Source: Sarcocystis neurona | Taxonomy: Eukaryota > Apicomplexa > Conoidasida > Eucoccidiorida > Sarcocystidae | Assembly (NCBI GenBank): GCA_000727475.1 | Contig: KL647297.1 | Coordinates: 3,666,277 to 3,730,276, forward strand | Direction of reading: 5' to 3' | DNA: 64,000 nt | Shown here: positions 15,001-25,468 of the stretch, one piece after another | Layout: every line of letters begins with the position of its first letter | Position numbering within the stretch: position 1 is the stretch's first letter | The notes under the pieces: model-generated | Seen by the model: only the letters and a program-made list of their open reading frames with translations | Database searches by the model: none | Told to the model about the DNA's origin: nothing | Made by a program: the position numbers and the translations under genes

Positions 15001-15486
15001 ACGCGTTTGAAAATGTACGGCATAGATACAAGTGCGGTCCTTCCTTTCACCGGTGGGGTCTACTCTCACATAACACTGTACTTAGCACCAAATATAAAGG
15101 CTCAGTTTAGCAACCCGGCGCTAACGTCTGTAGTTGAAGCTGCAGTACAAGGTCTTTACAGAGGTCATCTTGCACCGGTGCCAGAGCTTCCGTACCGCAC
15201 GCCGGAGTATCCAGGACATACAGTGCACTTGAGTGAAGTGCAGAGTTCTGCAGGCTTTCAGCCAGAGATCACATCACTGCGGAAACAGGGAACCTACGGG
15301 AAGAGCACCGCAGACTCTGCCTTGTTTGGTGAAATTCGTGATGAGCCACTGGGTGAGTATGGACGGTGGATTTACTTCAGAAATATGACTTTATGCGATA
15401 ATCGGGCAGAGCGGATTCAAGCGCTTCTTTGGTGTCTACCAGGTGATGCATTCATAGGCACGGAAGGCTGTTTTGTAGAGAGGTGA
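1..15486 (+). CDS. Giant trifunctional tRNA ligase (RNA ligase - kinase - cyclic phosphodiesterase), 5' partial
   Basis: Proposed exons are <1-972, 1751-9278 and 9668-15486. Phases agree (0/0 and 1/2), giving at least 4,772 residues in the window. Ligase motifs in order: motif I EKLNGEN (nucleophile Lys codon 400-402), motif III WCVCSKNV, a GELVG block (1910-1936), motif IV GEGVVLTF (2501-2524) and motif V LAKVKSLGY (from 3491). A kinase P-loop GFPGCGKTT lies near 8880 and a kinase block VLVDKNHP near 11250. The two HxT motifs of a 2H phosphodiesterase are LHVTAAF (14251) and SHITLYL (15064). This order is that of plant and fungal tRNA ligases, which heal and seal the 2',3'-cyclic phosphate and 5'-OH ends left by intron removal. 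Plant ligases are about 1,100 residues; here Gln/Ala/Ser/Arg-rich inserts separate the motifs, about 1,800 residues of them between motif V and the P-loop. The 5' end lies left of the window. Domain calls are strong; the first splice is less certain because gtgagg at 894 is also a good donor. Confidence 0.72.
973..1750 (+). other. Intron 1 of the tRNA ligase gene, TG-rich
   Basis: The donor gtaaag follows codon cac at 970-972, and the acceptor ctctacag ends at 1750. Joining them keeps phase 0 and connects the ligase N-terminal lobe to the GELVG block. Both flanking frames close inside this stretch (TGA at 1180; TAA at 1697). It contains long runs of mixed TG/TATG/TACG dinucleotide repeats at about 975-1075 and 1190-1300, unlike the CAG-rich coding sequence around it. 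A small additional exon inside cannot be excluded. Confidence 0.5.
9279..9667 (+). other. Intron 2 of the tRNA ligase gene
   Basis: The donor gtaagt comes after att-g, and the acceptor ttcactttcag is followed by gc-ctg, so the split codon becomes ggc (phase 1). The upstream frame ends in TAA within the intron (9284-9286). The ATG at 9640 that would open the downstream frame lies inside the intron just before the acceptor, so it is not a gene start. The splice joins the exon that carries the kinase P-loop to the exon that carries the rest of the kinase and the phosphodiesterase. Confidence 0.75.
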
Positions 15487-15715
15487 AAGAGCTACCAATG
15501 GTGTAAAGTAACTTACACATGGAACTTGCTTGTGAGAAAAATGACATTGTCAGTCTTGCCTACACTTGCGTGTTGCGTGCACTCGGTCGCCCGTGGTAAC
15601 ACGACGCTAAGGAAAGGAAGATGCGAGCACGAAAGAGTGTGTTTGATGAGGAAGCGTAGCCGCGTCCGCGGAGGGCGAGGAACGGCTGTGGCTAAAAGGG
15701 TAACCTGACTACTTA

Positions 15716-15769
15716 CTGATGCTTGTCCTTTAATGACAAGCATCAGGGTCCTGTGAATAATGTTATTCA
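15716..15769. repeat. Two adjacent perfect hairpins downstream of the tRNA ligase stop
   Basis: The first has 12-nt perfect arms, ctgatgcttgtc and gacaagcatcag, around the 7-nt loop ctttaat (15716-15746). The second has 7-nt arms, tgaataa and ttattca, around tg (15754-15769). They lie 230 nt after the stop codon, in a 3' UTR position. They could be an RNA 3'-end structure or a small inverted-repeat element. Confidence 0.6.
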
Positions 15770-17826
15770 TTGGGCACACACTTGAAGTTGTTCACATCGG
15801 TGGTGCTGACAGTACCGGCGTAATACTCTAATACTCTTGCCTCCACGTTGCCTGGTGTCAGATGAGGCAACTGCATCAGGTTATTGCAGTGATACTGTAG
15901 GCACTGACACATCGTTTCTAGCCACATTTCCACCATCTCCACCGTAAACGTGGGATGGTCACATAACCAGATATATACCCGTCGCGTTCAACGTATTCTC
16001 CTCCATCTTACTATCGTATGCGATTGTGTCGCTGCCAACGGCTGCAAACAGGATACGGTGCGTATACGGCATTCGGGGATGTTCCCGAAGTGTCGATTTC
16101 GCTGTTCGCTGTGCTAAGTCAAGTGCCAGCTAACCCATGCAGTGTGAAATTCTTCCACAGCGCTATCTGGGTCTGACTACGTTTTAAGCTGCGGTAGCGA
16201 GCGCAGCAGTATTCTGGAACGGCATTGAAATGTCGTGAAATTTCACCCGAGAAAACGAATTCGGATGCCGCAGCTGCTGTGCAGTTAAACGCCGTTATCG
16301 TTGAACGCGCGTCCTCGTAGCCCTCGACTATATAGTCGTGGAAATAGATGACACGGTCTGTTTAACAAACAAGTTGTTGTGCATTCTCATGCACAGGATC
16401 ACAGAGTTTGATGTCGACCGCCCGCGTAAGAATACCGACAAACGGTGACCCGTGATCGACTCTGCGCATGAAAACACTGACAGAGACACACAAAGCAGTT
16501 CTCTGCGTGCACGCCCCTGGGAGCGACACCGTAGAACAGAATGACCGTGAGTGGAAATTGTGGACGCCGTCGCGCGCGATGCAGGACAGAGATTACTCCT
16601 ACCACTGGTCCCTCCTTTACGTAGATGGTGTCCCAAGGGCGTTGCAGTCATCATACAGTGGGTGTGGTGTCGGTCCCGCAAACAGGTAGTCTTGGGTCTC
16701 AGACCATACATACCCTGGGGTGTGATCCCACTGCAGGACGTCGCCGAACACGCATGTGTACCATTAATTCAGTATTGATGAGGTTGCGTGCCAAGGCAGA
16801 AACCGTTGCGAACTACCCACAGGAAACCATCATAATGGTTCATAATAGAAGTGACAGCTTAGTTCCGTCGCCCTACTCTGTCTCTGCGGGCGCATTAGTG
16901 TCGCGCTGTCCCCAGTTTCCAACGGCCAGTTCAGTCGTCCTACACCAGCGTGTATACGGCTGTGGACGCTTCTCTAAACTGCTGCAGAATACCCACTAGG
17001 GGAAACCTCTCAGCTCCAAACGCACCTGCTTACAAATGCTGATGGCACGCGCTACCAGAAAACAGAAACCCCGGTAACATAAGTGAAGACGTCACGGAAA
17101 CGAAGTTGCGAACGCTGTAAAGAACCGTTTTTGCAAAGCAGTGCGAGCCAACGTGGCATCGCATGTTGCCCTCTATTCTACACTGATGGACTGTAGTGAG
17201 AATAGACCGACTGTACCTATGCTAAGAAAAAATTGTCGCCGCTGCCATAAACATAAATACATTTAAGCGTGTAAACAAGTGTTTACGTATCTAAATCTGC
17301 GTTCTTCACCGTGCAGCGCAGACCAGACGGTGAACCCCAGTGTCCCGTGCACTTACGCCTGCACCCGCCCCGGTCCGTGTACGTACATACACATACTTAC
17401 ACACACCTAAAGATCTGTTACTTTATCGTTACGTCCCTAATGTGTTCCTAACATTCCGTAATTGCTTCTTAATTAAAAGTAGCCGTCACGTGACATTGCA
17501 ATGGAAGACGCAACAGTTTGCACAGTTTTGAACAAACATTTGAACTTTTAGACCTGTGTAAAAACTAGCAGCTTTATGCTTGCGCTTTCCTTGAAACCTA
17601 TGGAAAAAAGGCTTCCTACCCGTCACACACGAAATAATGTATGCGAAGCACCTCTGCAGCACACAGATGGCATGACTTCGCTTGGCAAATCCTAGAAACT
17701 GCTTGGTTTCTGTGTTAAAATCGCGGGTAAAATCAATTTTCAGATGATGTGCCATTGACAGAATGTATGGAAACATTGCTTCCTCACTGACTTGGACGCA
17801 GTTTCCTGGTACGCCCAAAGAATGTC
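15770..17826. other. Intergenic, no gene recognised
   Basis: Only short open frames occur on both strands, without family motifs or a consistent exon chain. The 110-codon minus-strand frame at 17486-17818 lies directly downstream of the 17827-19326 gene and is best read as its 3' UTR or chance. No tRNA or rRNA gene was recognised. Confidence 0.4.
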
Positions 17827-19326
17827 CTAATCGACGGGTTTTTGCCAGGAGCCACGTCTGGGAGCCCTTGTACCGCGTCCTGAAAGGTCTGCCGGCATGC
17901 CTGCATCTTCGTCATTACCCAGTTTGACTTGCTGGATAAAACGCGATTGATCTGTGAGCGGGTTCAAGTCCAGCTGTACTATCCAGTCGGATGGATCCTT
18001 CTGCGTGTCGGAGGAAACGTGCATTTTGCACAAAAGAGGCGACGCCCAATCGCAAGGCATCTGGACGTCCGCCAAGGATTTACTCAAGTCTTTTAATTCA
18101 TTATTGTCAAAGCCTGCCCTGCCTGTCACGCGGTCGATTCTTAGAACTGGCGCATGAGTAAGATACCGAGAAAATGTCACAAACCATGAGCAGTCCCTTC
18201 TGACCCAGTCATTTGGCGCCGCGGACGGCGTTTGAGTAGATTTTCTTGGATGGAGAGTCCGTGCCACCCTAAACGGCGCCACCCTAAAATTCAGGCTTAT
18301 CACAACAGACTCCACGCGGGGGGATTCCGACTTCTTCGCTGGATCCTTGAAAAATGTGTAGTATCGAGAGCTTTGATCCGCTGTGCATCCCGGTGGTAGA
18401 CCTATAGTTGCTGTCCGTAACTTCTGTTTGACGACGCCGACTGCCTTTCGAATAACAGCACGCTGTCGCTTCCAGAAATCATTGAGATGGATGCTCGACC
18501 TCTCTTCGAACACCACCTCAACCTCCTCAGTCAAATTATTCACTTTGACTTCTCGAATATTGCCTACAGCTCCCATGTCGCGCGCTGCTTTCGCTGCGCC
18601 AAAGAACATAGCGATCTTACACACACGTTCGTCCACATGTGTGAATTTCAAAAGCCCGTGTTTACCTGATTCAGTAGTTTGCGCCTCTCCGGTGGCATTG
18701 GCAGTGGCAACTGAAGTAACGAATTCTCTTGCATCTTCTTGTAGCCGTTCCGCCAACGTCCGTGTACTAGCTGTGGAAGAAACTGTATTGGCACGAAGAT
18801 CGCTTTCCGGTCTCTGACTAGCAGTGCCGGCAATCGACGACGAGGATCCATTAAACGAAGAACCACTTTCCGAAGCGGGGGCTTCGGACAAAGAACTTCT
18901 CTGTGAAGGGGATTCAGGAAAACGACGACTGCCTGGAGGCGTATAGGCGGATGATGTGTCTGTGTTCACGCTCTCTCCGTACCCACTATCCACGTTAGCG
19001 GGCTCCTCGTCGTCGTCTCGGTCGCCCCAAGAAAGAACAGTGTGACCGAATTCATTCGCACCGGGTCGGGGATGCAAGCTTAGCTTGCGAGGCACATTCA
19101 TACCATGCTTGCCAGGTGGAGGCAGTCCAGCCTGTGGTGAAGCACCTTCGCTCCAGGTTCCCCTGTTTGCGTCTTGTTTCCTTCCTAAACTGGACAGGTT
19201 TGTGTCCGTTGAATATGGACCTTTACCAGTAGACGTGGAAACCTCTCCATGTCGCGATGCTGAGCACCGCATGATACACAAGCACAAAAAGCCAGCATAC
19301 GACAGAATTCTACGCGCTATGGACAT
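17827..19326 (-). CDS. Secreted or signal-anchored protein of unknown function
   Basis: Single-exon frame of 499 residues. The frame extends upstream to 19428, but the Met at 19326 is preferred because it is followed at once by a basic n-region and a hydrophobic core (SIARRILSYAGFLCLCIM), a signal peptide or signal anchor. The next ~200 residues are Ser/Thr/Gly/Pro-rich and probably disordered. From about residue 210 onward the protein looks globular (blocks such as ICKIAMFF-like VCKIAMFFGAAKAARDMG and DCSWFVTFSRYLTHAPVL), and the tail is basic. No family was recognised. Coccidian secretory-organelle proteins often look like this, but that is inference. No transmembrane segment is seen after the N-terminus. 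Confidence 0.65.
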   Translation of the reverse strand: MSIARRILSYAGFLCLCIMRCSASRHGEVSTSTGKGPYSTDTNLSSLGRKQDANRGTWSEGASPQAGLPPPGKHGMNVPRKLSLHPRPGANEFGHTVLSWGDRDDDEEPANVDSGYGESVNTDTSSAYTPPGSRRFPESPSQRSSLSEAPASESGSSFNGSSSSIAGTASQRPESDLRANTVSSTASTRTLAERLQEDAREFVTSVATANATGEAQTTESGKHGLLKFTHVDERVCKIAMFFGAAKAARDMGAVGNIREVKVNNLTEEVEVVFEERSSIHLNDFWKRQRAVIRKAVGVVKQKLRTATIGLPPGCTADQSSRYYTFFKDPAKKSESPRVESVVISLNFRVAPFRVARTLHPRKSTQTPSAAPNDWVRRDCSWFVTFSRYLTHAPVLRIDRVTGRAGFDNNELKDLSKSLADVQMPCDWASPLLCKMHVSSDTQKDPSDWIVQLDLNPLTDQSRFIQQVKLGNDEDAGMPADLSGRGTRAPRRGSWQKPVD

Positions 19327-19456
19327 GTCGCAAATGAGTATGTTGCAACCGTCGTGCCGTTTCAGGTATGCGTGGCAAGAGAGTGTCTGTCTGTACAAAG
19401 ACTCGAAGAAAAAGCATACACTGAACACTAGTGGCTCTGTTCATTTAAGGCTTTAG

Positions 19457-22383
19457 ACGTGAGTCGAAAGGCAAAAAAGAGCTGATTTCCTCGGAAGCCA
19501 GTTCTCACTTCCTGCCGTCAGACCGAAATTAACGCACCCACAGTCTTAATAACTATTCTCCCCTGGCTGTACCCGCGTGTCCCGGCCACCTTTGAACCAG
19601 TTCACTGAAAAGTTTCCGTCCTTCTTCGTGGAGGTTACTCACCCGCATCCACTCCGACACGGCAAGTATACATGAAAGCGAGATTCCAGATGATCGCAGT
19701 CAGCTCCCTCATTTCGACGCGCAGGTGGAGCAGATGTATCAACGACGCGAAATAAGTTAGTCGTCCAAGCGAAGCAAATTTCAGATAGCGTAAGGTCTCA
19801 AAAGGCAGACATCTGACGGGTGTTCAATCAACTCGATGACCAAATATATCGTTTTAGATGTGTTCGTTAAAAAGAGACGCGATCACTCCACTAAGAGTTG
19901 GTGGTCGCCCGCCTTCGATTCTGTTCACGTCTCTATTGACACTGGTTTCGTCGCTTCCTGCTGACTGCTGCACAGCTCGGACAGTCACGTACGGTGAGGC
20001 AGAAGTGCGTCGTTGTACCCCGCCTATGCGCGAGAATATCAAGACGTCCTTAACCCAGCTTAAGTACTACATGGTGAACTATCGTTCCTAATTGAATACT
20101 ATGCATGGATCTGTGAACTATCGTTAATAATTAAATACGGACTTTCTACAGACACTGAATTTCAGTACTAAACGTTTGCAGTGCTTTTCTACCGACATTG
20201 AAGGGCAACGGTACACTTTTTGAAGGCAAGGCCCCTCTTGTGTTTACGGCCGCGTGGTTAGCTCGGGAGAATCTACGAAACGGCACGCGGGCGGTACGCC
20301 CTTCCTTTGTCTGCGGTTGGCCAGCCGTACATGAGACATGACATTGATCAGACAGAGCCTGATGTATACTCATTGTAAGTTGTGGGGATAAGCAGTGATT
20401 TCTTGTAGAAGAGCCTCACCCATTGACGATATGCTGTGTTTTGTGCCCGACCCTGCCTAGCTCTGAAGCTGGGGACACTGGAATCATAGTGCTTTCCGGA
20501 CACATGCCTTTTTCCAATATGCGCAGGAAAACGCGGTTGATCAAGGGTCACAACTGTATCGACATGTTACCTGTTGCGGGAACTATGGCACTACGAAGTT
20601 ACTAAGCACAAGATGCACAGGAGAAAACACAAAGATAGCCGTTGTTACATGTAGCCGGAGTCAAACACCTCCTTCAGTGGCACGCCAAGGAGACACTAGC
20701 GAACAAGGCTGTTCACAGCACTGCGCGCCGCCGTCGGATTTTCGGCCACAATAGGCCGTAGGAAGGAGACCGCGTTGTGCCACACATTTGCAAAGGTACG
20801 CTGGTACTTTTCGGGGGTTACAGCAGGCGAACCGGGCAGACATATCACCCCCTTTTGTCCGAAAGATTTTTATACAGAATGTACATCGTCAACGAAGTAG
20901 GGGATGAGGGACAAAACACGGAACGTTCACTCGTTTCCTCAGCTGTACTGCAAGCACTTTGAGTTCGTGTTTATTTTTCAACTCTGGTGTTTAGCAAGTA
21001 CATGAACGTCGACATACAGAAAAGGCTGCCGCGATTCTGCCTGTTAGCCACCGGCAGGGTTCGCCTCACCCACGGCGATTCTGTGAGGACGGCACGACTG
21101 GTTTAAAAGGGGACTCTACGGAATTCGTAGGGCTGGTTGAACGCACCTCAAATTGTTTCCACTCAAGCATGTGTCGTCTTTCTGTGTTGATGCTTTCCGG
21201 GGCACGTATGAGCCGATTTCCAGCTGGATGAACACACACGTTCCAAGTACTCTGAGATATCTGCTCTATGCCGGCCAACTACGTCACGGCTGTCGTGTAC
21301 TTTTTAGAATAGAAGACGTCACTAGTGCAGCTTACCCGAAGTTCACCACCGCTGCCTCCGACTGAGCAGTTGCAGAAGGTTTTGGCTGCGTACTCTGCAG
21401 CATGTGTCTGTCGTGCAAGGCCTTCGTCTGTGTTAGCATCACAAGCGGATGTTCAAATGGTTGAGGTCGTCTTTGACTACTACTAGGAGTGGGCCGTGTA
21501 AATAACAATCAAGTCACTGTGCAAGGCACTTTTAGACGACCCTGCACACACGCAGACGTAACTCCCCGGTTATGCAAGCCAATATTTTCACGCGCGGATG
21601 CTAAGGAGGGGGCTGGGGTGCATCGCCCCACCACAGTGCACCCAGCTGCACTTCTCACAGCTTGGCGCAGAGCGTTCCTTTCGAATATTACCCAGCGAGC
21701 TGCTGAGCTCGTCTGTCTCCGTTGCGAAAGCTGTTTTTGGAGGGGGAACTACAAAGAGAAACGATGAAAATTGTGAGCGGTAATGCCCTTGTTGATAAAC
21801 ACAGTTGACACACGTTAGCTAGGCATCAACAGCGCCTTTCCTTCTTGCTAGGTCATAATATCAGAAAACTTCTCCCCAGAACGAGGGCACCAGCTCGGCT
21901 TTTTTTTCCGGCGCTGTGCAGAGTTACACTAACACACAACACTTTTGAGATACCGTACACCTGCTTTGAACTTCATCATTAGTTTTCAGGCTGCGAAAGG
22001 CTCGCAAAACCCTCTGACAACGTTGGAGGTAATACAGTAGGTGAAAAACACATGCACGCACAACTACGCGCGACCTTCAAGAGCCACCCTCGCTAAGAAG
22101 CGCTTTACATCGGCATCCATTCGGCGGTTCACAACACCATTGTACGCAAGATGGTATACTTGTTTCACTGAAGACTTCGTGAGACCTAGTATACTCCCCA
22201 ACTACGCCTGCCCCTCTACGGCAGTACGTCGAAGCTTCGCTTCTTCTCCGTCCCGTCTGTGCGGGACAGGTCTTTCGATGAAAACTTCTGTCCGACCTGA
22301 TACACCAGCGGGAGTCGTCACCTTTCACCGTTTAGATCAGTCAACGTGACAGTGCCTGCTCGGCAGTACTCCAGAGTACGACC
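19457..22383. other. Intergenic, no gene recognised
   Basis: Open frames are short (under 105 codons) and carry no recognisable domain. The stretch separates the divergently oriented 17827-19326 gene (minus) and Rab23-like gene (plus), so it should hold both promoters. No core promoter motif can be assigned. Confidence 0.4.
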
Positions 22384-24713
22384 ATGATAGCAGAAGACTT
22401 TGACAAGAGTATTAAAATCATCATTGTCGGAAATGGTACCGTTGGTAAATCGTCATTGATTTTGCGCTTTTGCAATGGCGACTTCACGGTTGGATACAAG
22501 AAAACTATCGGTGTCGACTTCGTTGAAAGAACGGCACTGATTCCCATGGAAGACGGGTCAGATGAAAAGTTGACCTTTCTGTTGTGGGACACTGCCGGTC
22601 AGGTAGGATGAACTACGAACAAAACGAATGTATCGATCCAGATTGTCTCAATAAAGTACACGTTTTTTGCTTAAAGCATAAACCCGAGTCCTCACCAGGC
22701 ACGCGTTGCAGTAGTCCTTACCAGACAATCTTCGTAATTAATTCGACGTTAATACTGGACAGAAGTTCATGATGTAACATCCATATCCGTATTACCTTTG
22801 GCGACAGCGGCGCCTTGCTTCTGGTGTGCACATGTTGGCAATTCTGAAAGCGTTAAATAAATGCTGCACTTTCAGGAAGAGTTTGACAGTATGACGCGGT
22901 CATACTATCGAGGAGCTGATGCAGCACTCATTGTTTTCTCTGTGACGGATCGGGCCAGTTTTGAAGCCGTTCCCAAGTGGCATGCGTAAGCACAGATATT
23001 CACGCCCGATGCACGTTTACGAAATGTGAGTGCAGCTGAACGCGTCACGAGCACGTACCAAGTTCTGCTACTGCAAAGCGTGAGAATCTCATACGCGCCC
23101 TGTGTGGTTTTTTCAGCTGGAGTGAAGCAGTGTGTTTTCTGTGAAGAACACAAACTCTCCTTTAAACACATTTTTGCATCCTCCGGGCGGTCAAGAAGAA
23201 TGACGTTGCCGATCAGTGAACACAGAGCCGCCGTAGAAAGCCCCAAAAGTATCTTAAACCTTTTCGTGCCGCGCCCGTCGACTCTGAAGTGGCAGATGTC
23301 TGCTATTTTGATGTTTCCCCAGAAAAGTAGCGGAGGAGTGTGGAGAAGTGCTGACCGTTGTGGTGCAGAACAAGATCGACTTGATGGATCAAGTACGTTG
23401 CTGGCTGCTGCTGCTTTCACGTCAACGAATGCTTAACTACGTAAAGACTCGTAACACATAAGTCTCATTGTCGCCACAGTTGGCAGAAACCCAGCTCCTT
23501 TTAATTGAGCTGAGGACGCACGGGGGTCCTGTTCTGACGTTACGTGTGCAGGCAACGGTCACCCCCGCGGACATCGACAACTTACAAGAAAAACTGAGCA
23601 TCCCCGTGTTTAGGTGTGCACTGGTGTCGAACAGCGGAGACCACGTATCAGGCTATTCAGACACCGTAGCGAACGCGGGGTCCCACTAGCATACTGGCAT
23701 GAAGCAGCCTCCCCTCACATGCGGCCAGAGTGCGAAACCAGATCTACTGGTGCGTATCATACATATCCTTTACCAGAGAGATAAATGATAGGTGGACGAC
23801 CCAGACATCCGAACGGTTACACACGTGTCCACAATTATCCTCACACGTACCCACATACACTCCTATACTGTGTCGCCACACCAGCTGCCTCACGTCACCA
23901 TTACGCCCAGTCCTCTATGCTGTCATCATGGTGGTCTACTCAGGACATCCGTAAAAGATAACCTGAACGTGGACGGGGTGTTCGAGTACATCGCCACTAA
24001 TCAACTGCGAATTTTGAAAGGCAGTCCGTACACGGGGGAAAACCCGCCCGAGGGGGAACAGGTGAGCCAAGATTTATCAGAACATGGAGGGTTGGTCATA
24101 ATGCTTGCCAGCATTTACTCTACCGCCCTCGGCCTGTGAAGCAGAAACACCGAGAGGAACCTCGCCTACAAAAAAATTCACAGCATCTCGCTGCTGCTCA
24201 GGTGTAGTGCACCAATAGCCTGGCTACGTGTCGAACATACCCTAGAACATACCCCTATCTCAGCCCGACGTTCATTCCTCGCGGGCGCTCTTCGCGCATT
24301 AGAGACAAGTGATGGACACTACGTAGAGGTCCTCTGAAACCATCCTAGCGCGCATAATGGCATCACATGTACTGAACCATTGTGGCTAATGAGTAGAGCA
24401 CTCCGGTATACTTTGCATTGGCTTTCCCGAAACATTCCCACTTGCTAAGACCAATTTGACATGGGACAGCAGACGAATACGCGAACCTAAGCGGTGCAAA
24501 TCATGACCTGTCAAGTAATTTTCCTTTCAGAACGTCTGCTCCAGTCTTGTGGATGGTCACCTTTCGCAGAAAGAAGCTCTTACGTCAGACAACGTATCCC
24601 AGCAGACCCGCGTAATGCTGACGCACCCAACTGAAATATCGTCTCATGGCACAAAACAAAAATTCTGCTTTGCCCGGCGAATCTTCCGCGCTTGCGTCTC
24701 CGGTCAGCTGTGA
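22384..24713 (+). CDS. RAB23: Rab23-like small GTPase, six exons, complete
   Basis: Exons 22384-22602, 22876-22985, 23323-23392, 23552-23613, 23944-24061 and 24531-24713 chain with matching phases (0,2,0,2,0) to 253 residues. G-protein motifs appear in order: P-loop GNGTVGKSSL, switch I TIGVDF, G3 LLWDTAGQ followed by EEFDSMTRSYYRGADA, G4 NKIDL, and SVKDN followed by a Rab23-like NLNVDGVFEYIA helix. The switch I and G3 context and the last helix fit Rab23 better than other Rabs. Rab23 is linked to cilium function and membrane traffic in animals and occurs in coccidia. The C-terminus predicted here ends CVSGQL, so no terminal prenylation cysteine is present. Either the last exon is mis-chosen or membrane attachment differs. 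The start ATG is the first in the exon. Confidence 0.85.
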
Positions 24714-25468
24714 CTCTGTTCTCGGAAACGTCAGTGACTTCAGGTTTGTCACACTGCATCCAGATGCTCACGCAGTGGTGTGTTCAGAGTAGACAACCCA
24801 ACACCACCGACACACTTTGGCTCAATGAGATTCACCTTTTCTCTCAAAAGGGACATAATCCTCCTCCCCTCAAAGAGGGTAGCACGTTTTCCATGCCTTC
24901 AATCACGAAGGATGAGATCAAGCAGGACTGTTGCCGTCGGTACAGTACGTTGGCGCATTTTGCCCACAAAGAGTAACAATGTCTACTGTATAGAACGCCC
25001 ACCGTACCTCTTTGGCTCCGTTTATTAAGAGGCAAAGTGACCTGGTATGGGGTCGCACTTAGAATTCGGAACCTCAGCAATTCAATATTTCCTACGTCCT
25101 ATCACGTTTGCCTCTCGTGGCGTGGGACGGCAGAAGCGCACTCTCTTCTCATTTAAATTTTCATTCGACTGAAGGCTGCTAATTCAGGATGCACCGCTCC
25201 CGCGGGAGAGCTGTTTGACACTAGCAGTCGCTTTTCGAGACACACGGATGGAGAAACTACTACCCCAGTAGTGCGCCTAGGGATGCCACAGTTCTCGCGC
25301 TAGCAGCCGTTTAGCTCTTGTAGCCTCCTCTAAAATTGTAAGGCCGTAATTAAACATGGGAAAAAACAGCAATCACCGCTTTAGCCACGAACGGCCAGCG
25401 CCTGACCGGTGTGTACCGCCGATGGCGTTTTGCCGATAAGGTGGCCTCAGTGCCAGCGTAAAAGTATC
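24714..25468. other. Convergent intergenic spacer
   Basis: Lies between the 3' end of the Rab23-like gene and the 3' end of the minus-strand WD-repeat gene. Only short frames without motifs are present. It should carry both 3' UTRs. Confidence 0.4.

Noticed and set aside
9640..15486. Second half of the ligase as an independent gene starting at ATG 9640
   Set aside because: The ATG lies inside an intron with a perfect acceptor, the phases of 9278 and 9668 match, and the kinase P-loop upstream needs the downstream kinase block.
17950..17980. tRNA-like T-arm gggttcaagtcc
   Set aside because: It lies inside the 17827-19326 coding sequence and no acceptor stem, D-arm or anticodon arm fits around it.
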